The notes under the pieces were generated by a model. That model was not told the DNA's origin. It did no database searches and saw only the letters and a list, made by a program, of their open reading frames with translations. From Clostridium sp. K4410.MGS-306 (GTDB taxonomy: Bacteria > Cyanobacteriota > Vampirovibrionia > Gastranaerophilales > Gastranaerophilaceae): a stretch of 64,000 nt of DNA. The position numbers and the translations under genes were made by a program. The stretch is from positions 21,744 to 85,743 of the forward strand of contig LARD01000022.1 of NCBI GenBank assembly GCA_000980375.1. The letters are read 5' to 3'. This document shows positions 8,087-16,900 of the stretch, piece by piece (position 1 is the stretch's first letter; the number at the start of each line of letters is the position of its first letter).

Positions 8087-9394
8087 GTGAAAAAGATTTT
8101 ATTTTTTTTAGCTTTTATATATATGACAACTTCTTTATGTGCTTGCTCACAGGAAGTTATTACGCTTGAGCCCGAGGTTGAACATTCTTTTGCCCAAAAT
8201 ATTCTGTTGAGCAATGTTGAAAATACACAAGAAATTCCGCAGCCTTTAATAAATGCACCAAAGGTAGAAGAACCCTCTCCAATGGAGCTGCAAGAGCCTT
8301 TAAGAAGCTCAATTACAGATTACGATCCCACACAGGGCGCTGCGTCTTCCCAGTTCTTTTTGTTCAATGCAATAAAAAAGGCCGCCCAAGATGTATACAA
8401 TCTGGAAATTGAAAGAACTGACGTACCTCAGGCTTTGTTAAAAGATTATTTAACCTGGAAACCTGAGACAGGACCGCTTGAAAGTTTGCACATTTGGACA
8501 GCTGTTCAGCAGAATTTTTCTACTACAATACCTGAAAGAGGCGATACCGATTCCAAATTTGATGTAAACCTTATAAATGTTCTGATTGATGGTAAATTTA
8601 GAGGCGGAAAAGAAAACTTCAGAATAATGCTTGACCCCACTCATAGAAGCAGCCATATGCCGTTTATGGAACCGTTTTTTCAGGATTTGTACGTAGAAAC
8701 CACAAGAATTCCACACACGAGTGTTTTAGTGGGTAATTCCAGACCCGGAGTAGGAATTGAAGGTGCACAGTCACCTTATACACTGGCTTTTATTAACAGG
8801 TCGCAAATTTCAAGAAATCTTGCCAATATCCGTAAATTCGGGGTCAGAGTAAGAGGGGATTATTCCCTGATGGATTATGATGTGGGCATTTACAGCTCCT
8901 CAACAAACTTTACCGCATTTTTTCCGGGCCACGAATTTGATGCTTGGATGAATATAAAACCGCTTGGAAAAACTGACGGCAAATACGGAAAACTCGTTAC
9001 AGGCGCCGGTCTTCAGTCAGGTGAAAAGCACGGTATGAGCTATTATCTCACAGGTGCTTATGCGGGATATGAATACAAAAAATTCTGGACAAAGTTTGAA
9101 TACGCAAGAGCTAACGGCTCAAACGGCGGCTCTGGTCTGACAGATAGGCGCTCGCAGGGGTTATTCTGGACTGTTGCGTATCATGTCACCAAAAAACTGG
9201 AAATCCTTGCCAGATATGACCAGTTTGATCCTGACAGAGAAATAAAAAATAACAATCAAAGAGAATATACTCTCGGGGCAAACTACTATTTAAAAGGTCA
9301 GGCTATGAAGCTTATTTTCAACTATGTCTACTGTCAAAATGACAACAAAGTCGACTCTCACAGGCTGATGATGGGAACCCAGTTTTTGTTATAG
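8087..9394 (+). CDS. Outer-membrane porin, OprO/OprP-like
   Basis: The 435-residue exported protein starts at GTG 8087, the only start that keeps the complete signal peptide (MKKILFFLAF...). Cleavage could be by signal peptidase II at the lipobox-like L17-C18-A19-C20 or by signal peptidase I nearby. The mature part starts with a Pro/Glu-rich linker (about 25-95). Alternating beta-strand patterns follow, and the C-terminal half has the phosphate-selective porin style EILARYDQFDPD...REYTLGANYYL and ends in QFLL, as beta-barrels end in a hydrophobic/aromatic residue. Substrate is unknown. It supports an outer membrane in this organism. It is a single-gene unit with its own promoter. Confidence 0.75.
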   Translation: MKKILFFLAFIYMTTSLCACSQEVITLEPEVEHSFAQNILLSNVENTQEIPQPLINAPKVEEPSPMELQEPLRSSITDYDPTQGAASSQFFLFNAIKKAAQDVYNLEIERTDVPQALLKDYLTWKPETGPLESLHIWTAVQQNFSTTIPERGDTDSKFDVNLINVLIDGKFRGGKENFRIMLDPTHRSSHMPFMEPFFQDLYVETTRIPHTSVLVGNSRPGVGIEGAQSPYTLAFINRSQISRNLANIRKFGVRVRGDYSLMDYDVGIYSSSTNFTAFFPGHEFDAWMNIKPLGKTDGKYGKLVTGAGLQSGEKHGMSYYLTGAYAGYEYKKFWTKFEYARANGSNGGSGLTDRRSQGLFWTVAYHVTKKLEILARYDQFDPDREIKNNNQREYTLGANYYLKGQAMKLIFNYVYCQNDNKVDSHRLMMGTQFLL

Positions 9395-9396
9395 TT

Positions 9397-9978
9397 TTAC
9401 CAGTTTGGATGGTAATATATAGTGATTTCTTCTTTTTCTTTGAGCTTAGCGTGTCCGCCTTTTATGAAATTTGTTAACGAGCCTGTTGGTGGAAGCGGTG
9501 TGAGCGCCCATTTTAAAGGAAACACCCAGAGACTTCTGTCCTGTCCGTATTTTTCGTAAGTATCACTGAATTTTGCACTGTCCAGATTTTCAAACTGAAA
9601 ATCTCCGAATATAATACTTGCCGGTATGCCATTCATCCCGCTTTTTATAATGGTTTCGACTCTGGAGTGCACAAGGTCATTTTTCTTAATGATTTTTTTT
9701 CCGTTTTGATACACATTGTTTTTTACTCTAAATATGACAGTCTGGCCTTCAACAACATCTTTTTCGGAATCAATATCTGCAATGACAGACAATTGCACGG
9801 GTATGCGCTTTGTGTCTTCGTAGTTGTAATGGTATTGTTTGTAGGGAGATTCTACAATTTTATTTTTAAGTACTGATTCAACTATTTCATCTTGCAGTGT
9901 ATCTGCTGCGTTACAAACCGGTGAAAGTGTAATCAGTATAGATAAAACAGCTGTTGTTATTGCAATTTTACTATTCAT
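9397..9978 (-). CDS. Signal-peptide protein of unknown function
   Basis: I do not recognise this 193-residue protein. It has a clear signal peptide (MNSKIAITTAVLSILITLSPVCNA, cut before ADT) and no further membrane segment, so it should be periplasmic or outer-membrane associated. The middle (about 55-120) has a beta-rich pattern, EGQTVIFRVKN...DLVHSRVETII, reminiscent of small beta domains in envelope and secretion proteins, but this is only a resemblance. Its start overlaps the end of the preceding M48-like gene by 8 bases, so the two are translated together. It is the last gene of a three-gene operon with a secretion F-type protein. Confidence 0.7.
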   Translation of the reverse strand: MNSKIAITTAVLSILITLSPVCNAADTLQDEIVESVLKNKIVESPYKQYHYNYEDTKRIPVQLSVIADIDSEKDVVEGQTVIFRVKNNVYQNGKKIIKKNDLVHSRVETIIKSGMNGIPASIIFGDFQFENLDSAKFSDTYEKYGQDRSLWVFPLKWALTPLPPTGSLTNFIKGGHAKLKEKEEITIYYHPNW

Positions 9979-10690
9979 ATTTTAACTCTTCCTTTGAACC
10001 TGTTTTAATTTTTTCAAGCAGCATTCTTCTGTTGTTTTGTGAGTTTAAAAGAAAATTCTGGTAATGTTCGTTTTCAAAATACTTGTTGTTGACAAGAAAA
10101 TACGGGTATTTTGTATAAATGTATTCATAAATTATTGCCAATCTTTTAGAGGCAAGATTTTTGTTGGAAATTTTGTCAAATCTTTTTTGAGGGCAGCTTT
10201 TTTGTATAAAAGTTATAAGCCCGATGGGGTCATATCCTGCATTTACCATATAATCAACGGCTCTTTTGTCTGCAACAATTTCAAATTTTTTCGGGGCTGC
10301 TTTTATCTGCAGTGCGCTCAAATAACCGTTAAAATACCCGTCATAAGATTTTAATGCGGCTAAAATTCCTCTTGCCAAAAAGCCAGCAAGCTCATCATCG
10401 TTTTGAACAAATTTGTATGCGCTGCCATAAACAACGACCTGTCTGCTTGTAACAGAAGGATCTATTTTTAAGAACGATTCTTTTGCATTCTCGTCGTAAA
10501 CAAAGACTATTCTTTTATCTATCTTGTTTGCATTTAGCAGCTTTGAACCAATATCATTTATTTGTGATTGAATTGTCTGTTCTTTTTCAATTTTTTCTTC
10601 AATTGATTGCAAATCAGTTTCCGATGCATATAATATACCGGAATTTGAAATAAAAAATAAAGTAATTAATATAAATATTCTTTTTAACAT
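9971..10690 (-). CDS. Degenerate M48-like peptidase, exported
   Basis: This 239-residue protein has a signal peptide (about 1-22) and the layout of an M48 zinc peptidase. A helix NDDELAGFLARGILAAL (98-113) sits where M48 enzymes have the HExxH helix, and FEIVADKRAVDYMVNAGYDP (136-154) matches the ExxAD...GYDP block. The two zinc histidines and the catalytic glutamate are replaced (R107, G108, A111), while E137 and D141 remain. It therefore looks like a non-catalytic relative, perhaps a chaperone-like envelope protein. It is nine bases after the secretion F gene and overlaps the next gene. The family call rests on motif layout only. Confidence 0.6.
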   Translation of the reverse strand: MLKRIFILITLFFISNSGILYASETDLQSIEEKIEKEQTIQSQINDIGSKLLNANKIDKRIVFVYDENAKESFLKIDPSVTSRQVVVYGSAYKFVQNDDELAGFLARGILAALKSYDGYFNGYLSALQIKAAPKKFEIVADKRAVDYMVNAGYDPIGLITFIQKSCPQKRFDKISNKNLASKRLAIIYEYIYTKYPYFLVNNKYFENEHYQNFLLNSQNNRRMLLEKIKTGSKEELKYE

Positions 10691-10699
10691 AACACTTTC

Positions 10700-11731
10700 C
10701 TAAAATCCTTTTATTATTCCACCATAGAGCTTTGCGTAGAACATAACAGCTATATATCCTACCAAAAGTCCTATTACAACAATAGACACAGGTTGTACAA
10801 GACTCATTATGGTATTAATTTTATCCTGAACATTTTTTTCGTAAAAGGCTGAAACGTTTTCAAATGTTTTGCCCAGCCTGCCTGCTTTTTCTCCTGTTGC
10901 AATCATTGACATAACATAGTTGTCAAAAATCATAGATGTAAGAAATGCAGATGTTACATCTGTGCCGTTTTTTAATGCAATAGTTGTTTTTTGCATTCCC
11001 TGTTGTGCGCGTTTTGTTCTGAATATGTCTGAAGCTGTTTCTACAGCCTCTATTATCGGCATACCTGCCTCATACGATGCTGCCAGTACTGAAAAAAATC
11101 CTGAGTAATAAATACTGTTGACAAGACCGGACAAAAAAGTCTTTTCTGTAATAAAATCCATAACGCTTTTAAATAAGTTTTTGTTTTTTACAACATAAAT
11201 TATTGAAAATAAAATAACCGCATAAACAATTATTATCTTTGTAACAGCACTTATCAACAGTCCCATTATCTGCGAAGGGCACATTCCTGTCATCATGTTT
11301 TCAAAAATCTTAAAGAAAAAGAAATCGCAAAACATCAAAACCCCTATTGCCATAAAGAACAATAGCACCGGATATGTTAAAGAGGCAATGAGTGAGCTTC
11401 TCAAATTGAGGGCACGCTCGATATCTTTGAGGATGTTTTTTAATGCATCTTCGAGCTTTCCGGCTTTATCTCCCGCGCAAAACAGCATTGCATATTGCAC
11501 ACCTATTACTTTTTTATAACGCATAATAAGATCTCTTATTGGTGTGCCTTTTTCTATTCCATTTCTTAATAAAAATGCTGTCATTACAAGAGATTTATTT
11601 TTTACGGAAGTTTCTATTGTTTTAAAAATCTCCGTATAAGAAAATCCTGCCGCATACAGGCTGTATATGGTAGTGAATAATTGTTTTTTGTCAGACAGGG
11701 TTAATTCTTTCACAATAAAATAATTATACAT
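10700..11731 (-). CDS. Type II secretion / type IV pilus F-type inner-membrane protein (GspF/PilC family)
   Basis: A 343-residue protein with two T2SSF repeats (about 13-130 and 210-330) and three membrane segments (about 145-170, 165-190, 310-335). GspF/PilC proteins form the inner-membrane platform that the assembly ATPase acts on. It is somewhat shorter than the usual 400 residues because the N-terminal extension is missing. No ATPase, pilin or secretin gene is next to it. Two genes for exported proteins follow in the same operon. I prefer the ATG at 11731; an in-frame TTG at 11743 is also open and neither has a good ribosome site. Confidence 0.85.
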   Translation of the reverse strand: MYNYFIVKELTLSDKKQLFTTIYSLYAAGFSYTEIFKTIETSVKNKSLVMTAFLLRNGIEKGTPIRDLIMRYKKVIGVQYAMLFCAGDKAGKLEDALKNILKDIERALNLRSSLIASLTYPVLLFFMAIGVLMFCDFFFFKIFENMMTGMCPSQIMGLLISAVTKIIIVYAVILFSIIYVVKNKNLFKSVMDFITEKTFLSGLVNSIYYSGFFSVLAASYEAGMPIIEAVETASDIFRTKRAQQGMQKTTIALKNGTDVTSAFLTSMIFDNYVMSMIATGEKAGRLGKTFENVSAFYEKNVQDKINTIMSLVQPVSIVVIGLLVGYIAVMFYAKLYGGIIKGF

Positions 11732-11801
11732 TTTTTCAAACAAAATTCATACTTTTTTTTCTGTAGTATTATAGAAATAGAAAAAAGAAAGGGAGTATCT
11801 T

Positions 11802-12005
11802 ATGTTTCAAGTTTATACTCAAAAAAGAGGGGCTGATTTGACCAAAACTCTGATAAAAGATTTTAAAGATCTGGAAGAAGCTTTTGATTGCGCCCAAAAA
11901 GCCATTGAAGGCAAACCTGACTTAAAATACATAATTGAAGAAACTTCCGGCCACTTTAACAGCTACGGCGAGTTGCTCGTTGATGTTGTTGCCGAAAGTG
12001 ATTAG
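11802..12005 (+). CDS. Small conserved-looking acidic protein
   Basis: A 67-residue soluble protein that I do not recognise. The start is well supported by a GAAAGGGAG ribosome site and a TATTAT-like -10 box about 35 bases upstream, so it is likely real despite its size. It contains an amphipathic helix (KDLEEAFDCAQKAIEG) followed by beta-like segments, no signal peptide and no membrane part. It precedes the phosphoglucose isomerase gene by 36 bases and may share its transcript. Confidence 0.7.
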   Translation: MFQVYTQKRGADLTKTLIKDFKDLEEAFDCAQKAIEGKPDLKYIIEETSGHFNSYGELLVDVVAESD

Positions 12006-12041
12006 CTTTAAAAGTAGTACATTTTTATAAGGAGAAATGTT

Positions 12042-13343
12042 GTGATGACAAAATGTTCGGATATTAAAACAAATTTTACGGGTGTGGATTTTTCAAAATA
12101 CTCATCAAAAGTTTCTGAATTTGTGAATGAATTTGCTAAAAGAGCAAATCAAAAAGGACAGTTTTTAAACTGGGTTAACCTTCCTCAAGAGCAATTAAAA
12201 AGAGTTGATGAAATCTACAACCTTGCTGATAAATTAAAAGCACAAACAGGTGCTCAAAAACTGAGCGTTATGGGTATCGGCGGTTCAAAACACACTGTTG
12301 AACATATGCTGTCTATAAACGGCCTTAATGTAAAAGGCGACGCTGTTGAGTTTTATTCTGATGTTGACTCTGCAAGTCTTGAAAGATTCCTCTATAGACT
12401 TGGAAATGATGTTACAAAATCTAATTTTATGATTGCGTCAAAATCAGGCTCTACATTTGAAACAAAAGACGGCTTTTTAAGAGTACTTGCAATGCTCGAA
12501 GATGCATACAAAGCACAGGGTAAAACAGAAGACGAAGCTAAAAAAGCAGCGAACAAACACTTTATTGCCGTAACTGACGGTAATGCAGAAAAAAGCGAAT
12601 TAAGAAGAACTTCAAACGAAAATAACTGGCTCGGTGATTTGTTTATTCACGATGATGTCGGCGGAAGATTTTCTGCTTTTGATGACCACGCATTGTTCAC
12701 ACTTGCATTTGCAGGTATGAAAAAAGAAGATATGAAAGCAATGCTCGAAGCTGCTCAAAACATGTCAGAGCTTTCTTTAACTGCTGATTTGGACTCAAAT
12801 GACGCTTTAAAAGAAGGTATCTTCTGGGCAGATGCAAAACTCAACGGTATCTGTGCTTCTGTTCACCAGTATATGGGTGCTATTTTTGAAAACACTGTTT
12901 ACTGGCACGCTCAAATGCAGAATGAATCTGTTAAAGATACATTAAAACAGGTTGCAAAAGTGCCTGACGCTATGCACCACAGTGCAGAAGCTCACTTTAA
13001 CCCTGCAAACAAACTTGTTTTTGCATTGACAGTTCCTGTTGACAACGGTGTTTGCAAGGAAAATGCCGAAGCTTATATCGGTGCATTGTCAAAATCTTAC
13101 GAGGTGACAGGTGCTACATTTGTTGAAAATATTGAAACAAAAGGTATGGGCCTGACTCCGTGTGCAGCAGGTGCAATGACTCAATTGAGAGCATTTGCTA
13201 CTGTGTATCAGGAAATTGTTGAAAAAGTTATGACAAATACAGCATTTCCCGAAGTTTTAGACAGTGTATTGCAGCCGCACGTTGAATTCTACAAAAAGAA
13301 TTTAAAAGGCGGAGTAGTTGTTCCTGGTAGAATTTCAAAATAA
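12042..13343 (+). CDS. pgi: Glucose-6-phosphate isomerase
   Basis: The 433-residue enzyme interconverts glucose-6-phosphate and fructose-6-phosphate in glycolysis and gluconeogenesis. SIS-fold motifs are visible in order: GIGGSKHTVEHML (sugar-phosphate loop), ASKSGSTFETKDGFL (phosphate-binding SGST), DVGGRFSAFDDHALF (PGI signature with Arg), MQNESVKDTL and the C-terminal QLRAFATVYQEIV. Length is close to short bacterial PGIs. An AAGGAGA site precedes both a GTG at 12042 and an ATG at 12045, so the start may be one codon later. A strong terminator follows. With the ROK kinase and glycogen synthase elsewhere in the window it fits central sugar metabolism. Confidence 0.95.
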   Translation: MMTKCSDIKTNFTGVDFSKYSSKVSEFVNEFAKRANQKGQFLNWVNLPQEQLKRVDEIYNLADKLKAQTGAQKLSVMGIGGSKHTVEHMLSINGLNVKGDAVEFYSDVDSASLERFLYRLGNDVTKSNFMIASKSGSTFETKDGFLRVLAMLEDAYKAQGKTEDEAKKAANKHFIAVTDGNAEKSELRRTSNENNWLGDLFIHDDVGGRFSAFDDHALFTLAFAGMKKEDMKAMLEAAQNMSELSLTADLDSNDALKEGIFWADAKLNGICASVHQYMGAIFENTVYWHAQMQNESVKDTLKQVAKVPDAMHHSAEAHFNPANKLVFALTVPVDNGVCKENAEAYIGALSKSYEVTGATFVENIETKGMGLTPCAAGAMTQLRAFATVYQEIVEKVMTNTAFPEVLDSVLQPHVEFYKKNLKGGVVVPGRISK

Positions 13344-13360
13344 CTAATTAGATAATTTAA

Positions 13361-13393
13361 AGAGCCGTTTGGATAAACAAACGGCTCTTTTTT
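13361..13393 (+). terminator. Terminator after pgi
   Basis: AGAGCCGTTTG and CAAACGGCTCT form a perfect 11-bp stem with a six-base loop and a following T-run. It lies between convergent genes and the stem could also slow transcription from the cupin side. Confidence 0.92.
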
Positions 13394-13394
13394 G

Positions 13395-13766
13395 TTATAT
13401 TTTTACAACCAGCATTTTTGTGTCTTTTTTTGCAAGAACAGAGTGTTTTTCTTCTGCATAGAATTTAAACATTTCTCCTTTTTTTACAACATATGCTTCA
13501 ACACTGTTGTCTTCAGGTGCGTGGAGTCCGCAGGTTCCTCCTGTACAGCCGCATTCTTCTTCCGGATAAAGTATAAAATCAATTTCTCCCTCAATTACGC
13601 AGATAAATGCATCTACAGGGGATGTATGCAAAGGAATTTCCTGTTCTTTTTTAAGAGCAAACAAAATAGCTTTTTGTTCTCCGTTTTCTGTGATGATTCT
13701 TTTGTTAACATGCTCATCATTAAAATCTATCATGTCTTCTATTTTTTTAGGTTCTTCGTGTTTCAT
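13395..13766 (-). CDS. Cupin-domain protein with a Cys-rich insertion
   Basis: A 123-residue single-domain cupin (beta-barrel, often metal-binding). The core runs from about residue 30 to 121, with H47 in the first cupin motif, the turn VIEGEIDFILYPEE, and H108 in the second motif. Between strands there is an insertion with C72, C74, C79 and H82 (ECGCTGGTCGLH), unusual in small cupins and possibly a second metal or redox site. Start is at the ATG at 13766 with an AAGGAAAAC ribosome site. It is transcribed alone, convergent with pgi. Substrate is unknown. Confidence 0.75.
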   Translation of the reverse strand: MKHEEPKKIEDMIDFNDEHVNKRIITENGEQKAILFALKKEQEIPLHTSPVDAFICVIEGEIDFILYPEEECGCTGGTCGLHAPEDNSVEAYVVKKGEMFKFYAEEKHSVLAKKDTKMLVVKI

Positions 13767-13964
13767 TTTTTGTTTTCCTTATTTTGTTATCCGTTTTCAG
13801 TCTAAACTATTAAAAAATTTTTTTAATCCGACAAAATAACAACAAAAATTACACTTTCAGCCTAAAAAACTATAAGCTTTATATTCCTTTACAAAGTAGC
13901 AAAAAAATAATTTTTTAAGCGTTATATTCTTAACAAAATTTTGTGTACAGAGTCAGAGTGAAAT

Positions 13965-16900
13965 ATGAAAATCAATTTATTAAACTTTACCAATCCTATA
14001 AAAAAAGTTACTTTTAATGGTCGAAGAGAAGACAGAAATACAACACAGCAGCTGAAACAAGACAATGATTACTCTTTAACGGAAAATAATCAAACAAAAA
14101 TCACTGCTGCTATAGAAAACCTTAGCAAAGAAAAAGGAGAATCAAACGTCAGATTTCTTCTGGATGTTGCTCAAAACCTGACCTACTCAACATCTATAGA
14201 TACAGGCCTAAAACCAAGACATGATTGGAAAAAACAGCTCATAGATGCTGCCCAAAAATCCTTGAGCGTGTCTGACCCTGTCACACAAAAAAAATACGAA
14301 CCTGAGATTAAAAAACTTTTAAATACGAAAAAACCATTGTCTCAAGACGAAAAAGATATTCTTAAATCAAAAGATTATATTTTGAAAAATATCGATAAAT
14401 CTCAGCTTAAAGATAATGCCAGCACAAATATAAAAAATATTGAACGAAACCTTAACTATTTTATAGTTTCATCAGAAATACCTATCAAACAAAAAAAATA
14501 TATACTCAACCGTTTTGAATATCTTTTGAGCCCGGAATATAAAATTAATGAACAGCTTAAAGACAAAAAAACTGTTGTGCTTGCTGAAATGTTAAACGAT
14601 ATTGTAGTAAATACCGATAATTCCGAAATACCTAATACTAAAGCAATAAACCAGAAACACCACGGTATGTGCGCTGCAATTTCTATTGCCAGAAAATTAA
14701 TGTCTTATGAATACAAACCGGGTTATGTAGATACAATACTTTCGGAATTGGATAATACAGACAACATAATGGTCTATGATCTGGAGCATCTAGGGCAAGG
14801 TAAAAAAATTCCTGTTCCCAAAATAACAATAGATTATAATGCTGCACAAAATAAAGGATACAGAATAGTCGATGCCGCTACAATGCAGTGGATGAATATT
14901 GCTGATATGTCAGGTCTGGACAATAAACCTGTGGGGACTTATACAGCATTTGACCAGGAACATTTTGCTTCGTTTGAAGACACTCACTATCCGCTCAGGC
15001 TGGAACAAGCTGATTTACAGGCCAAACACACTTATTATCAGGCACTTGTAAAAGCCAAAGATAATATTGACAGGGCGAAGCTTGCAAAATTGAAAAAGCA
15101 GATGAACTATTCCGATGCTCAAAATCGCCTTGATTCCGATATTAAAACAGCACAGGATATAACAGCGAGTTTGAAGACAAAACTTGAACAAGTTTTGTCT
15201 TCTTTATCTGATAAAGAGCTTCATAGCATCATATCTAACTTATATTCACTACAGGTAAAAACATCAGCCAAAATTCCGCAGATAAAAGACGGACTTCAAA
15301 ATTACAGATTTATTCCAAATGAAGAAGAATCAATAAAAGAACGTAAAATCAAAGCTTATCTTACCGATAACTTCAATAATAAAATTAATACAAAAGCGCT
15401 TGATTCAAATATCACAGATATTAAAGATTTGATATTGATGCATAATTCACTATCAATGCAAATTAGTCCGGAAAGTATCCTGCCTGATAAAATTAGATTT
15501 GACAGAAGGCTGTTTGATGCTGCAGCAGCTTACCGTACAAGCAAAATATTTGCTCTGCATGATAAAGATACCAGAGCTGATTATATGATTCATTACAATA
15601 TTGTGGATACCGAAAAATTTCTTGTGGACAACATAGAAAAATCTATTCAACACATTGCTAAAACGGGTGATAAAAGATACATCAATCATTTTGCAAAAAC
15701 ATACGGAGTTGCAACTGAGAAAGATACAATTGTTGAAGTGCTCCAAGATGTAAAACAAACTGTTGAAGAAGCATTGACAGAAGAACTGGATGGTTTCTAT
15801 CAAAGACTCGGTCTTGATAACAGAATATACGCACTTGCCGGTGAAATAAAAACCATAAAAAATGCAGTGCAAGAAGGTGATAAAGACGAACTAAAATCAA
15901 TTGCTCTTACAATGGGCATGAAACCTGACAAAAATAAGGTAATAGCAAAACTAAGCGAATATGAAAATATTCTTGAAAATAACTGTAATGAAAAACAATA
16001 TACAGAAATTTTTAATAAAGTAGGCCTGAAAAACAGACTGGAAGCTTTTGCTGATTCATTCAATATAATGGCAGACGCAATGGATGCCCCCCAGGATGCT
16101 TTCAACAGCGCTATAATAAAAGAGTTTAATCTTTGCAACGGGCTGGACGAAAATGCAGATATCATTGATTCTAAAAAAGCTCTTTTTCAATTGTCCGAAG
16201 ATTTTAACAAGTTTTCGTTCTTTATAACAATGCTTAGAAACCAGATGGAAATAACAGATGATAACGGAAATATCATAAACAGCGCAGACGTAGGTGAGTT
16301 GATATTAAAAAACCTGGAAAACGAAAACATAATTATTCCCGCAAAAGAGCTTACTGCTTTGCAAAAAAGATATGATGCAATTGATAAAATCCGATCTTCT
16401 GACGAGTTTTCATCCAGATCCGGCAAGATATCAGACCCTTCATTGTATAAATACACGCCTTCTGAAAAGATAACACTGCAAAAAATTAACAAATCAATTA
16501 ATGAAATGGCCGCTTCTACCAATAAGGAATTAAATTTTGTTTTCAGTAAAATTAAAAAGCCTATGGAAGAACAGGCCAGACAAATAGGTGTAAACACAGG
16601 CCGTTATTGGGTGCAGCGCGGAGGCTCTTCCGGTCTTCACTCAATGCAGCAGTCAAGAATATTACAGCAGCTGACAGACAAACCTTATTATGAAGAAAAT
16701 GACCTTGAAAAAGCTGTAAATATAATTAAGAACACCCCTCATTCCGGCGTTTCATGCACCAGTGTGTTCCATGACAAACCCGGCTGGCACGCTCAATATA
16801 TTGCCGAAATTTCAAACAAAAACGGCAAGGATATACTCTTCCATGATAACAGCTGGGGACCTTCGGAAAAAGAAAATATATGGATTGATACAGAAGGCCT

